Made by a program: the position numbers and the translations under genes
The notes under the pieces: model-generated
Databases searched by the model: none
The model's input: only the letters and a program-made list of their open reading frames with translations
Told to the model about the DNA's origin: nothing
Part shown: positions 25,236 through 34,015 of the stretch, piece after piece
Position numbering within the stretch: position 1 is the first letter of the stretch
Layout of the letters: every line of letters starts with the position of its first letter
NCBI RefSeq assembly: GCF_014650995.1
Contig: NZ_BMWA01000021.1
Location: 95,672 to 159,671, forward strand
Length of the DNA: 64,000 nucleotides
Source: Streptomyces viridiviolaceus
GTDB taxonomy: Bacteria; Actinomycetota; Actinomycetes; Streptomycetales; Streptomycetaceae
Direction: 5' to 3'

Positions 25236-26894
25236 TCACCGGGTCACCACGTGCCGCTCGTCGGGGACGCAGTGGGTCATGGTCAGTCCCTCGACGTCGC
25301 GCGGCGGGTTCTTGCCGAGGTTGGCCAGCCGCTTGCGGTCCTCCTCGGTGAGGTCCTGGCTCGCCAGCGGCTCCAGGCCCGCCACGTCCTCGGGACTGAT
25401 CCCGAGGCCCTCGCCGACCCGCAGGCCGAGGTCGTTCTCGACCATCAGGAAGTGCCACACCATGCGTTCCTGCACCGGCCGGTCGCACTGCGACAGGAGG
25501 TTGACGAAGTTCTTCACCAGGTCGTCGCGCTCCCACTCCTCCAGCAGCAGATAGCGCTGGCCGGCCTGCATGTAGTCGTTGGTCCGCGGGATGCGCCTGC
25601 GGGTGAGCCGGCCCCGGATCTCCGGTCCCTGCTCGTCGTGCGTGGGGTAGTGGGCCTCGCGCAGGCTGCCGTCGGTGATCGACGGTTCGTAGTTCACCGC
25701 CGGGTTGTCGCCGCCGTCGACGTGATAGGCCATCTGGCCGTCGCGCTGGTTGGTGTTGACCTCCGCGTGCTTGGCCTGGTTGACGGGCAGTTGGAGGTAG
25801 TTCGGGCCGACCCGGTAGCGCTGGGTGTCACTGTAGGAGAACGTCCGGCCGACCAGCATCTTGTCGTCGGAGAAGTCCAGGCCGTCGACGAGGACGCCGG
25901 TGCCGAAGGAGATCTGCTCGTTCTCGGCGAAGAAGTTCTCCGGCATCCGGGTCAGCACCATCCGGCCCACCGGCTTCGGCGGGAACTCCTGCTCGGGCCA
26001 GGTCTTGGTGTCGTCCAGAGGGTCGAAGTCCAGCTCCGGGTGGTCGTGGTCGTCCATCATCTGGACCAGCAGTTCCCACTCCGGGTGTTCGCCGCGCGCG
26101 ATCGCCTCGTAGAGGTCCTTGGTCGCGTGGCCGAGGGAGTCGGCCTGGACGTTGGCCGCGTCCTCCTCGGTCATGCTGCGCACGCCCAGCTTGGGCATCC
26201 AGTGGTACTTGACCAGGACGGTCTTCCCCTCGGCGTTCACCCACTTGTAGGTGTTGACCCCGAAGCCCTGCATGTGGCGGTAGTCCGCCGGGATGCCGCG
26301 CGGGCTGAACAGGTTGACCAGCATGTGCATCGCCTCAGGCGTCTGCGACATGAAGTCGAAGATGCGGCGGGGCTGCTGCTCGAAGGTCACCGGGTCGGGC
26401 TTGAGCGCGTGGATCACGTCCGGGAACTTGATCGCGTCGCGGATGAAGAAGACGCCCAGGTTGTTGCCGACGAGGTCCCAGTTGCCGTCCTCGGTGTAGA
26501 ACTTCACCGCGAAGCCGCGGGGGTCGCGGGCGGCCTCGGAGGAGTCGCGTCCGCCGATGACGGTGGAGAACCTGACGGCCAGATCGGTGCGCTTGCCCTC
26601 GTCCTGGAACAGCTTGGCCCGGGTGTAACGCTCGATCGGCTCGTCGCCCCACTTGCCGTACGCCACGAAGCAGCCGTACGCCGTCACGCCGCGGGCGTGC
26701 ACGACCCGCTCGGGGATGCGTTCCCGGTCGAAGTGGCTGATCTTCTCCAGGAACTGGTAGTTCTCCAGCGTGGCCGGTCCGCGGGCGCCGACGGTGCGCT
26801 GGTTCTGGTTGTCGTAGACGGGGTGCCCCTGCCGGTTGGTGAGCACCTTCCGCTCGTCACCCGGAGCAGGGCCCTGGCTCGATACGTCCGTCAT
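25236..26894 (-). CDS. Haem catalase
   Basis: The protein has 552 residues, with haem and active-site motifs all present: the catalytic His in RVVHARGVTAYG, the catalytic Asn in NNLGVFFIRDAIKFPD, and the haem-ligand Tyr in RTFSYSDTQRYRVGPNY. It is a monofunctional catalase that breaks down hydrogen peroxide. The ATG at 26894 is preceded by AAGGAG. About 115 bp upstream on the same strand there is a SigB-like promoter. The small protein gene at 27108-27344 lies just upstream and may be co-regulated. Confidence 0.95.
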   Translation of the reverse strand: MTDVSSQGPAPGDERKVLTNRQGHPVYDNQNQRTVGARGPATLENYQFLEKISHFDRERIPERVVHARGVTAYGCFVAYGKWGDEPIERYTRAKLFQDEGKRTDLAVRFSTVIGGRDSSEAARDPRGFAVKFYTEDGNWDLVGNNLGVFFIRDAIKFPDVIHALKPDPVTFEQQPRRIFDFMSQTPEAMHMLVNLFSPRGIPADYRHMQGFGVNTYKWVNAEGKTVLVKYHWMPKLGVRSMTEEDAANVQADSLGHATKDLYEAIARGEHPEWELLVQMMDDHDHPELDFDPLDDTKTWPEQEFPPKPVGRMVLTRMPENFFAENEQISFGTGVLVDGLDFSDDKMLVGRTFSYSDTQRYRVGPNYLQLPVNQAKHAEVNTNQRDGQMAYHVDGGDNPAVNYEPSITDGSLREAHYPTHDEQGPEIRGRLTRRRIPRTNDYMQAGQRYLLLEEWERDDLVKNFVNLLSQCDRPVQERMVWHFLMVENDLGLRVGEGLGISPEDVAGLEPLASQDLTEEDRKRLANLGKNPPRDVEGLTMTHCVPDERHVVTR

Positions 26895-27007
26895 GGTGGT
26901 GGGCTCCTTCGACTCGTTGCTGCCCTCGGGCAAGGCCCTGAACTGCGAGGCGGCCGTCGGCCGCGCGCGTCGCCCAGCCCGGTACCCGTGCGACACGTGT
27001 CCGACAC

Positions 27008-27033
27008 ATACCGGTTTGCCCCCGATTCGAAAC
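27008..27033 (-). promoter_or_regulatory. SigB-like promoter for catalase
   Basis: On the minus strand, GTTT (27033-27030), 16 bases, then CGGTAT (27013-27008). This fits GNNT-N14-16-GGGTAT with one mismatch and would leave about 110 bases of leader before the catalase start. Confidence 0.45.
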
Positions 27034-27107
27034 GGCTCCGTGCGCCCGGCGCGGCAAGGCCCGGACACCCGTGCCGTCCGGGCGTCCGGGCCTCGCGCGA
27101 ACCGTCG

Positions 27108-27344
27108 TCAGCCGCCGTTCAGCCGTGCGCGCAGGAGCGCCTTGCCCAGTTCGGCGCCCTTGCGGCTGTCCGCCTGAGCCTTGCGGAAGAGCTCTGCCAC
27201 CTCGGTGTCCTTGTCGCGCTCCGCGTCCTGGATGTACGTCTCCAGGCGCAGCGCGTTGTTCAGGCACGACTCGACGTACCAGATCAGGTTGTAGTCCTTG
27301 TCCTGCGTACCGGTCACACCGCCGGTCTCCGTTCCGCTGGCCAT
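27108..27344 (-). CDS. Small helical stress-associated protein of unknown function
   Basis: The product has 78 residues and is highly charged and helical: YNLIWYVESCLNNALRLETY followed by AEELFRK-like repeats (TEVAELFRKAQADSRKGAEL). I have seen very similar small proteins in many streptomycetes without a known role. GAGGAGGTCCGC precedes the ATG. It is the gene just upstream of catalase, on the same strand, and has a near-perfect SigB-type promoter, so a stress role is likely. Confidence 0.75.
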   Translation of the reverse strand: MASGTETGGVTGTQDKDYNLIWYVESCLNNALRLETYIQDAERDKDTEVAELFRKAQADSRKGAELGKALLRARLNGG

Positions 27345-27390
27345 GCGGACCTCCTCCTCATCGTGTTTGCCGTTGCTCGGCGCCGGCCGA

Positions 27391-27415
27391 GTACCCGCCG
27401 TCCGGGAGGGCACAC
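27391..27415 (-). promoter_or_regulatory. SigB-type promoter for the small stress protein
   Basis: On the minus strand, GTGT (27415-27412), 15 bases, then GGGTAC (27396-27391), an exact fit to GNNT-N14-16-GGGTAC/T. It lies 47 bases before the ATG at 27344. Confidence 0.6.
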
Positions 27416-27460
27416 CGCGTCCCCCAGGGACCGCTCGCTCCTCATGTCCCAATGGGCCAC

Positions 27461-27477
27461 ATGTCCCACTGGGACAT
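27461..27477. promoter_or_regulatory. Probable TetR operator
   Basis: ATGTCCC-ACT-GGGACAT is a perfect 7-bp inverted repeat ending 21 bases before the TetR start. A related half (ATGTCCCAATGGG) begins 17 bases earlier at 27444. The placement suggests autoregulation of the TetR-SDR-ADH operon. Confidence 0.65.
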
Positions 27478-27498
27478 TCCAGGTGTACGCTCTGCGTC

Positions 27499-28164
27499 AT
27501 GAAGGCAGCGAAGCCCCCCGCCGTCCCCGAGGACCGGCGGCAGCGCAAGGCACGGCGGACCCGCGACGCACTGGCCACCGCCGCCTGCGACCTGATCCTG
27601 GAGCGCGGGCCGGCGGCGACCACGGTGGAGGCCATCGCCGAGCGCGCGGACGTCACGCGCCGCACGTTCAGCAGGTACTTCGCCGGCAAGGAGGACGCCG
27701 CCCTCGACTTCGTCCGCCGCGACGGCGACCGCATCAACGCGCTGCTGCGCTCCCGCCCCGCCGACGAGCCGCCCCTGCTCGCCTACCGCAGGGCCGTGCG
27801 GGACTGGCTGGCCGACCGGGAGGACCCGGCCTGGCACGTGCGTCCCCGGATGCGCCGGCTGCTGGCGCTGGCCGACAGCGAGCCCGACCTGTTCGCCGCC
27901 TACCAGCGCATCCGGGTCGACGCGCAGGAGGAGTCGATCCGCATCGTCGCCGAGCGGCTGGGCACCGACGACACACGGGACGTGCGCCCGGCCGCCGTCG
28001 TCGACGCCGCCGCGGGAGTCCTCGTCGCCGCGCTGCGCGTCTGGGCGCGGGCGGGCGGGACGGACCCGGGAGCCGCGGACCTCGCGGCCCTCGTGGAGCG
28101 GGCCTACGACGCCCTGACCTCGGAGGCCGCAGCCGCGACCCCCGACAGCACCACCGAAGAGTGA
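27499..28164 (+). CDS. TetR-family transcriptional regulator
   Basis: The protein has 221 residues. The N-terminal helix-turn-helix reads AACDLILERG, TVEAIAERADVTRRTFSRYFAGKED, the standard TetR pattern. The ligand domain is all-helical without obvious motifs. It is the first gene of an operon: the SDR gene begins 7 bp after its stop. A perfect palindrome just upstream is its likely binding site. The likely ligand is the substrate or product of the downstream dehydrogenases. Confidence 0.88.
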   Translation: MKAAKPPAVPEDRRQRKARRTRDALATAACDLILERGPAATTVEAIAERADVTRRTFSRYFAGKEDAALDFVRRDGDRINALLRSRPADEPPLLAYRRAVRDWLADREDPAWHVRPRMRRLLALADSEPDLFAAYQRIRVDAQEESIRIVAERLGTDDTRDVRPAAVVDAAAGVLVAALRVWARAGGTDPGAADLAALVERAYDALTSEAAAATPDSTTEE

Positions 28165-28171
28165 GAACAGC

Positions 28172-28960
28172 ATGAGCACGACCGGCACCACCCCCCTGCC
28201 CGACTACGCCACCGAGTTCTCCGGCCGGAGCGCCCTGGTCACCGGCGCCGCCTCCGGCATCGGCCTGGCCACCGCCCGCCGTCTGGGCGCCGGCGGCGCG
28301 AGCGTCGTCGTCGCCGACCACAACGCCGAGGGTGCCGAGAAGGCCGCCGCCGAGCTGACGGCCGAGGGCATCCGGGCAGCCGCCGTCGAGGTGGACGTGA
28401 CCCGGCCGGAGTCCGTCGAGGCCGCCGTGACGTTCGCCGTCGACACCTTCGGCGGCCTGGACCTCGCCGTGAACAACGCCGGCATCGGCGGCCCGAGCGC
28501 CCCGACCGGCGAGTACGACGTCGACGCCTACCAGCGCGTCGTGCGCACCAACCTCGACGGCGTCTTCTACTCGATGCGCTACGAACTGCCCGCCATCGAG
28601 GCCGCCGGCCGGGGCGGCGCCATCGTCAACGTCGCCTCCATCCTGGGCTCGGTCGCCTTCGCCGGCTCCCCCGCGTACGTCGCCGCCAAGCACGGCGTGG
28701 TCGGGCTGACCAAGTCCGCCGCCGCCGAGTACGCCGCCAAGGGCATCCGCGTCAACGCCGTCGGCCCCGGCTTCATCGACACCCCGCTGCTGAAGACCAT
28801 GGACGAGGCGGCCTACAACGGCCTGGTCGCCCTGCACCCGGCCGGGCGCCTCGGACGTTCCGGGGAGGTCGCCGAGCTCATCGCCTTCCTGCTGTCGGAC
28901 CGGGCCTCCTTCGTCCACGGCAGCTACCACCTGGTCGACGGCGCCTACACCGCCGTCTGA
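28172..28960 (+). CDS. Short-chain dehydrogenase/reductase
   Basis: The protein has 262 residues and is a classical SDR. It has the cofactor motif TGAASGIGLATARRL, the D of VVVADHNAEG (favouring NAD), NNAGIGG, the catalytic Ser in NVASILGS, YVAAKHG (YxxxK), and a C-terminal HGSYHLVDGAYTAV. It reduces or oxidises an unknown alcohol/ketone. It sits between the TetR gene (7 bp) and the zinc alcohol dehydrogenase (42 bp). Confidence 0.92.
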   Translation: MSTTGTTPLPDYATEFSGRSALVTGAASGIGLATARRLGAGGASVVVADHNAEGAEKAAAELTAEGIRAAAVEVDVTRPESVEAAVTFAVDTFGGLDLAVNNAGIGGPSAPTGEYDVDAYQRVVRTNLDGVFYSMRYELPAIEAAGRGGAIVNVASILGSVAFAGSPAYVAAKHGVVGLTKSAAAEYAAKGIRVNAVGPGFIDTPLLKTMDEAAYNGLVALHPAGRLGRSGEVAELIAFLLSDRASFVHGSYHLVDGAYTAV

Positions 28961-29002
28961 GTCCGAGCCACGCATCGGGGGAGAGAACGAAGGAGTAGGA
29001 GC

Positions 29003-30043
29003 ATGAAGGCACTGCAGTACCGGACCATCGGGGCCCCGCCCGAGGTGGTCACGGTCCCGGACCCCGAACCCGGTCCCGGGCAGGTGCTGTTGAAGGTCAC
29101 CGCCGCCGGGGTGTGCCACTCCGACATCGCGGTGATGAGCTGGCCCGCCGAGGGCTTCCCGTACGAGCTTCCGCTCACTCTCGGCCACGAGGGCGTCGGC
29201 ACGGTGGCCGCGCTCGGCGCCGGTGTGACCGGGGTGAGCGAGGGCGACGCGGTCGCCGTGTACGGGCCCTGGGGCTGCGGCACCTGCGCCAAGTGCGCGG
29301 AGGGCAAGGAGAACTACTGCCTGCGCGCCGACGAGCTGGGCATCCGTCCGCCGGGTCTGGGCCGGCCCGGGTCGATGGCCGAGTACCTGCTCGTCGACGA
29401 CCCGCGGCACCTGGTCCCGCTGGACGGCCTCGACCCGGTCGCCGCGGTGCCGCTGACGGACGCCGGACTGACGCCCTACCACGCGATCAAGCGGTCGCTG
29501 CCCAAGCTCGTGCCCGGGTCGACCGCGGTGGTCATCGGCACCGGCGGTCTCGGCCACGTCGCCATCCAGCTGCTGCGCGCCCTGTCGTCCGCCCGGGTCG
29601 TCGCGCTCGACGTCAGCGAGGACAAGCTGCGCCTCGCCCGTGAGGTCGGCGCGCACGAGACGGTGCTGTCGGACGCGAAGGCGGCGGACGCGGTGCGCGA
29701 ACTCACCGGCGGTCTCGGCGCGGAGGCGGTGTTCGACTTCGTCGGCGCTGCGCCGACCGTGCGGATCGCGGGCGCCGTGGCGGCCGTGGAGGGCGACGTC
29801 TCGCTCGTCGGCATCGGCGGCGGGGCCCTGCCCGTCGGGTTCGGTCTGCTGCCCTTCGAGGTGTCGGTCAGCGCGCCGTACTGGGGCAGCCGCAGCGAGC
29901 TGACGGAGGTGCTGGCGCTGGCCCGCTCGGGTGCCGTGTCGGTGCACACCGAGACGTACTCCCTGGACGACGCCCCGCTCGCCTACGAGCGGCTCCACGA
30001 GGGGAAGGTCAACGGGCGTGCGGTGATCCTGCCGGGCGCCTGA
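29003..30043 (+). CDS. Zinc-dependent alcohol dehydrogenase
   Basis: The protein has 346 residues of the MDR family. Catalytic zinc ligands are C-H in GVCHSD and the H-E of LGHEGVG. The structural zinc site has cysteines in WGCGTCAKCAEGKENYC. The NAD(P) motif is VIGTGGLGHVAIQLL. The substrate is unknown; the arrangement with an SDR and a TetR suggests a two-step oxidation or detoxification of an alcohol. GGAGTAGGAGC precedes the ATG. Confidence 0.92.
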   Translation: MKALQYRTIGAPPEVVTVPDPEPGPGQVLLKVTAAGVCHSDIAVMSWPAEGFPYELPLTLGHEGVGTVAALGAGVTGVSEGDAVAVYGPWGCGTCAKCAEGKENYCLRADELGIRPPGLGRPGSMAEYLLVDDPRHLVPLDGLDPVAAVPLTDAGLTPYHAIKRSLPKLVPGSTAVVIGTGGLGHVAIQLLRALSSARVVALDVSEDKLRLAREVGAHETVLSDAKAADAVRELTGGLGAEAVFDFVGAAPTVRIAGAVAAVEGDVSLVGIGGGALPVGFGLLPFEVSVSAPYWGSRSELTEVLALARSGAVSVHTETYSLDDAPLAYERLHEGKVNGRAVILPGA

Positions 30044-30204
30044 CAGCCACCGCTCCACCGGGCCGTCCGGGGTCGGCGAGTGCATCAACTCACCGTCCCC
30101 GTAGGGCCTTTGCGAAATGGCCGGTTCGAGAAGGATCATGCGGCGAACGGCCCCGGAAGCAAGTACAGTCCCCTGGACCGACCGCTGCCCGGAGGAGATA
30201 CGTC

Positions 30205-31431
30205 GTGCCCGTGACCGACCGCATCCCCCTCGACCCGTTCGGCACCGACATCCCCGGCGAGAGCGCCCGGCTGCGCGCCCGGGGTCCGATGGTCCCCGTG
30301 GAGCTGCCCGGTGGCATACCGGCGTGGGCGCCCACCGGCTACGACGTCCTCAAGGAGCTGATCCTCGATCCTCGGGTCAGCAAGGACCCGCGGCGGCACT
30401 GGCGGCTGTGGCCCGAGATCGGCGAACACCCTTCGTGGGTTTGGGTCCTGGGCTGGGTCGGCGTGGTCAACATGCTGTCCGCCTACGGCCCCGACCACAC
30501 GCGGCTGCGCAAGCTGGTCGCGCCGGGCTTCACCCACCGGCGCACCGAGGCGATGCGGCCCCGGGTGGAGGCGATCACCGCGGAACTGCTCGACGCGCTC
30601 GACGCGGCCGACGCCGACGTGGTGGATCTGCGGGCGCGGCTCGCCCATCCGCTGCCGATGCGCATGATCTGCGAACTGTTCGGCGTGCCGGAGGAGCTTC
30701 GGGAGGACACCGGGCGGCTCGTCGCAGCCATCATGGACACCTCCGACCCCGGTCCGGAGCACGCCGCGTCCGTGCAGCGGCAGATCGGCACGGTGCTGCC
30801 GGCGCTGATCGCCCACAAGAGCGCGCATCCCGGCGACGACCTGACCACCGAGCTGATCCGGGTCCGCGACGAGGACGGCGACCGGCTCTCCGACGAGGAA
30901 CTGCTCCACACGCTGCTGCTGGTCATCGGGGCCGGTTTCGAGACCACCGTGAACCTCGTCGGCAACGCGGTCGTCGCCCTGCTGACGCACCCCGGTCAGC
31001 TGGCGGCGGTACGCTCCGGGCGGATCGGCTGGGACGCCGTCGTCGACGAGACGCTGCGGGTGCACCCGTCGATCACGTCCCTGCCGCTCCGGTTCGCCGT
31101 CACGGACCTGACGATCGGCGGTGTCACCGTCCCGGCCGGCGACGCCATCGTGACCACGTACGCCGCCGCCGGACTCGACCCCGCCCACTACGGGCCGGAC
31201 GCCGGCGCCTTCGACGCCGCGCGCGGGACCGACGACCACCTGGCCTTCGGCATCGGGGTGCACCGGTGCATCGGCGCGCCGCTGGCCCGGGCCGAGGCGC
31301 TGACGGCGCTGCCCGCCCTGTTCGAGAGGTTTCCCGGGCTGCGGCTGGCCGTGGACGCCGACGAGCTGCGGCAGGTGCCGTCCTTCATCGCCTTCGGCTG
31401 GCAGGAGATCCCGGTGCGGCTGCGCGGCTGA
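30205..31431 (+). CDS. Cytochrome P450
   Basis: The protein has 408 residues. The haem-binding loop is AFGIGVHRCIGAPLARAEA, the I-helix is IGAGFETTVNL, and the ExxR of the K-helix is DETLRVHP. It is a class I soluble bacterial P450 that needs ferredoxin and reductase from elsewhere; none is adjacent. The GTG start has GGAGGAGA upstream. It lies 160 bp after the alcohol dehydrogenase gene on the same strand and may belong to the same pathway. The substrate is unknown. Confidence 0.92.
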   Translation: MPVTDRIPLDPFGTDIPGESARLRARGPMVPVELPGGIPAWAPTGYDVLKELILDPRVSKDPRRHWRLWPEIGEHPSWVWVLGWVGVVNMLSAYGPDHTRLRKLVAPGFTHRRTEAMRPRVEAITAELLDALDAADADVVDLRARLAHPLPMRMICELFGVPEELREDTGRLVAAIMDTSDPGPEHAASVQRQIGTVLPALIAHKSAHPGDDLTTELIRVRDEDGDRLSDEELLHTLLLVIGAGFETTVNLVGNAVVALLTHPGQLAAVRSGRIGWDAVVDETLRVHPSITSLPLRFAVTDLTIGGVTVPAGDAIVTTYAAAGLDPAHYGPDAGAFDAARGTDDHLAFGIGVHRCIGAPLARAEALTALPALFERFPGLRLAVDADELRQVPSFIAFGWQEIPVRLRG

Positions 31432-31441
31432 GCCGCGACGA

Positions 31442-31487
31442 CCGCAGGGGGCGCGACCGGTCCCCCGTTCCGGTCGTGCCCCCGCGG
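31442..31487. terminator. Terminator between convergent P450 and PucR genes
   Basis: The stem pairs CAGGGGGCGCGACCGG with CCGGTCGTGCCCCCG, with one G-U-type pair and an A/G mismatch at the base, across a loop of about 9 bases. It stands just after the P450 stop and is likely to work in both directions. Confidence 0.7.
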
Positions 31488-31557
31488 CCCGTCGAACCTA
31501 CGCGGGCGGCTCGGCCCTTGTGAATCGTGTCGATGCCCTCCGGCGGGGCGTCAGGAC

Positions 31558-33093
31558 TCACCCCTGCACAGGTGAGTCCGGATGGCCCGGGTTCGTCCCG
31601 TGCAGACGGGGCAGATCGAGGTCGCCCACGGCCAGATGGGCCAGCACGACCTCGTACAGGTCGCCGCCCGCGGCGAGCAACTGGCGTTCGAGGACGGGTT
31701 CCGCGCTGCGGACGTGGTAGCGCACGGTCTGTGCGTGGATGCCCAGCCTCTGCGCGGCCCGTTCGGCGTTGCCGCCGACCGCGATCCAGGTGCGCAGGGT
31801 GCGCCTCAGGTCGCGGGTGTCCGTCTCCAGCCGGCCGAGCAGATCACCGGCCCAGGTGCGCAGCGCGGGCCCGGCCAGCAGGTCGGCGAGGCGCGTGTGG
31901 CCCGGCCGTCCCGTGCCGGTGTCGGCGGGCTGCTGCGGCAGGCCGGCCTCGGCGTTCAGGGCGAGGTGGACCGCGGCGCGGGCGGTCAGGCCGGCGAAGT
32001 CGGTGCGCAGCAGGCCCTCGACGCGGTCCATGCGGGCGCGCACGGTGTTGCGGCTCACGCCGAGGATCTTCGCCGTGTTGACGGCGGTGAACTCCAGCCC
32101 CAGCCGCGTGGTGGCGATCAGTTCGGCGCGGGTGTGGTGGGGCAGGGTGTCAAGCGGGCGCAGCACCCCGACCGTCCAGCGGTGGAGCGCCGCCGGGTCC
32201 ATCAGACGCTCGGGACGCGTCCGTTCGGCGTACACGGCCGCCTTCTGGGGACGGAAGCGGGCGACGGCCAGGGCGCTCACCGCCTGCCCGTACGCGAGGG
32301 CGGTGCGGGCGAGGCCCTGCCGGGCGCTGCCGCCGAGGAAGGTGCCGGGCAGCCGGCCCACCAGCGACCGCAGCGCCTCGCCCGCGGCCCCGCGCGGACT
32401 GAGGACGATCACGTGTCCGTCCATGGCCGGACAGCGCACGACGAGCGCGCGTTCGCCGGTCGCCGCCAGGCACTCCTCGGCCACCCGGTCGCGTTCCTCG
32501 GGGCTGCTCTCCACCACGTAGACGCACGCGGTGTCGGTGTCGAGCAGTCCCGGCCAGAGTCCCGCGGCCACACGGCGGGCGGAGACGGTGTCCTCCACCA
32601 TCAGCAGTTGCAGGATGGCCAGCCGCAGATCGGCGGTCGCCCGCCGCAGCCGGTGACCGGCCGCGGTCGACTCGTGTCCGGCCAGCAGCAGTTCCACGAC
32701 CTGGGCGGTGTGGGTGACGATGTCGGCGGCCCGCCGGTCGAAGGGTTCCTCGCGGGACACGGCGAGGACGGCGGCCGGCGCCGGATGGACCCGTTCCACC
32801 CGGACCAGGCGCAGATGCCGCCCGCGGCCCTCGCACGCGGCTGAGGCGATCCGGCCGGCGGTGATGTCCGCGACCAGGTTCTCGTCCAGCGGGGTGCGGG
32901 TGCCCGCCAGGAGCCGGCCGGTGCTGCCGTCCTGCAGCGACACGGCGGCGTGCACGGCGTCGGCGAGCCAGGACAGGACCCTGTGTACGTCGCGGCCGGC
33001 CGGCCGCAGGTGATCGAGCAGTTCCTCGGCCCACCGCGCGTCACCGCCGGCCCCCGCCCGGTGCTGCCGTATCGCGTCCTCTCGGCCCGCCAC
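31558..33093 (-). CDS. PucR/CdaR-type regulator with two helix-turn-helix motifs
   Basis: The protein has 511 residues. The N-terminal 300 residues look like a sensor region. Two PucR-type helix-turn-helix units follow: NTAKILGVSRNTVRARMDRV (about residue 340) and ERAAQRLGIHAQTVRYHVRS near the C-terminus. Most family members have one; a second copy may let one polypeptide contact two half-sites. The target genes are unknown; the divergent YciO-like gene is the nearest. The GTG start follows GAGGAGAAGG. Confidence 0.75.
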   Translation of the reverse strand: MAGREDAIRQHRAGAGGDARWAEELLDHLRPAGRDVHRVLSWLADAVHAAVSLQDGSTGRLLAGTRTPLDENLVADITAGRIASAACEGRGRHLRLVRVERVHPAPAAVLAVSREEPFDRRAADIVTHTAQVVELLLAGHESTAAGHRLRRATADLRLAILQLLMVEDTVSARRVAAGLWPGLLDTDTACVYVVESSPEERDRVAEECLAATGERALVVRCPAMDGHVIVLSPRGAAGEALRSLVGRLPGTFLGGSARQGLARTALAYGQAVSALAVARFRPQKAAVYAERTRPERLMDPAALHRWTVGVLRPLDTLPHHTRAELIATTRLGLEFTAVNTAKILGVSRNTVRARMDRVEGLLRTDFAGLTARAAVHLALNAEAGLPQQPADTGTGRPGHTRLADLLAGPALRTWAGDLLGRLETDTRDLRRTLRTWIAVGGNAERAAQRLGIHAQTVRYHVRSAEPVLERQLLAAGGDLYEVVLAHLAVGDLDLPRLHGTNPGHPDSPVQG

Positions 33094-33252
33094 GTCGGCC
33101 TTCTCCTCGTCCTCGCCCAGTCCCGGCCCAGGCCGGGGACGTTACCTCATGGGCCGCCGGGACGCTGGTCCGCCGTGGGCGGCGGCCGGGCGGATACGCC
33201 GTCCGCCCCGGCCCGCGCGGCCGGTTGCGCGCCGGCGGCATAAGCTCGGCGA

Positions 33253-33873
33253 ATGGCGAAGTACTTCGACGTGCACCCCGACAACCCCCAGCCGCGCAGC
33301 ATCGCCCAGGTCGCCGAGAGCGTCCGCTCGGGCGCGCTCATCGCGTACCCGACGGACTCCTGTTACGCACTGGGCTGCCGGCTGGGCAGCCGCGACGGTG
33401 TCGACCGCATCCGGTCGATCCGCCACCTGGACGACCGGCACCACTTCACGCTGGTCTGCCAGGACTTCGCGCAGCTCGGGCAGTTCGTACGGATCGACAA
33501 CGACGTGTTCCGGGCGCTCAAGGCGTCCACGCCCGGCAGTTACACCTTCATCCTGCCCGCGACGCGGGAGGTGCCGCGCATGCTCCAGCACCCGAAGAAG
33601 AAGACCGTCGGCGTGCGCATCCCCGACCACGTCGTCGCCCAGGCCCTGCTCGCCCAACTCGGTGAGCCGCTGCTGTCGAGCACGCTGCTGCTGCCCGGCG
33701 AGGACGAGCCCATGACCCAGGGCTGGGAGATCAAGGACCGTCTCGACCACGTGCTGGACGCGGTGGTCGACTCCGGGGACTGCGGCACGGAACCGACGAC
33801 GGTCGTCGACTTCTCCGGCGGGGAGCCGGAGATCGTCCGGCGCGGCGCGGGCGACACGACACGGTTCGAATGA
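33253..33873 (+). CDS. YciO/YrdC/Sua5-family protein (threonylcarbamoyl-AMP synthase type)
   Basis: The protein has 206 residues. The family signature IAYPTDSCYALGC, the HHFTLVCQDFAQLGQF stretch, and PGSYTFILPATREVP with KKKTVGVRIPDH match the YciO branch. Sua5/YrdC members make threonylcarbamoyl-AMP for the t6A base in tRNA; YciO members are less well understood. A separate housekeeping TsaC may exist elsewhere. The ATG has no strong ribosome site (GGCGGC... upstream). Confidence 0.88.
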   Translation: MAKYFDVHPDNPQPRSIAQVAESVRSGALIAYPTDSCYALGCRLGSRDGVDRIRSIRHLDDRHHFTLVCQDFAQLGQFVRIDNDVFRALKASTPGSYTFILPATREVPRMLQHPKKKTVGVRIPDHVVAQALLAQLGEPLLSSTLLLPGEDEPMTQGWEIKDRLDHVLDAVVDSGDCGTEPTTVVDFSGGEPEIVRRGAGDTTRFE

Positions 33874-34015
33874 GGGACGTCCCCGCGCAGGTCGGAGCGG
33901 GCCCCGCCGGTAGGGCCGGGCGCCTCGCCCCGGTACCGGCGTGCCACGATGAGCATGATCCGCCGGTTCGGCCGGCGGGTCGTCCACCGACAGCCGACCG
34001 GGAGGCAGCCCCACG

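Noticed and set aside
25251..28175. A 974-residue plus-strand open frame
   Set aside because: It lies antisense to the catalase gene and runs through several intergenic regions. The translation is Val/Asp/Arg-rich with no motif, whereas the minus-strand frame is an unmistakable catalase.
27734..30139. An 801-residue minus-strand open frame
   Set aside because: It covers the antisense of TetR, SDR and ADH genes, all of which have clear family motifs on the plus strand.
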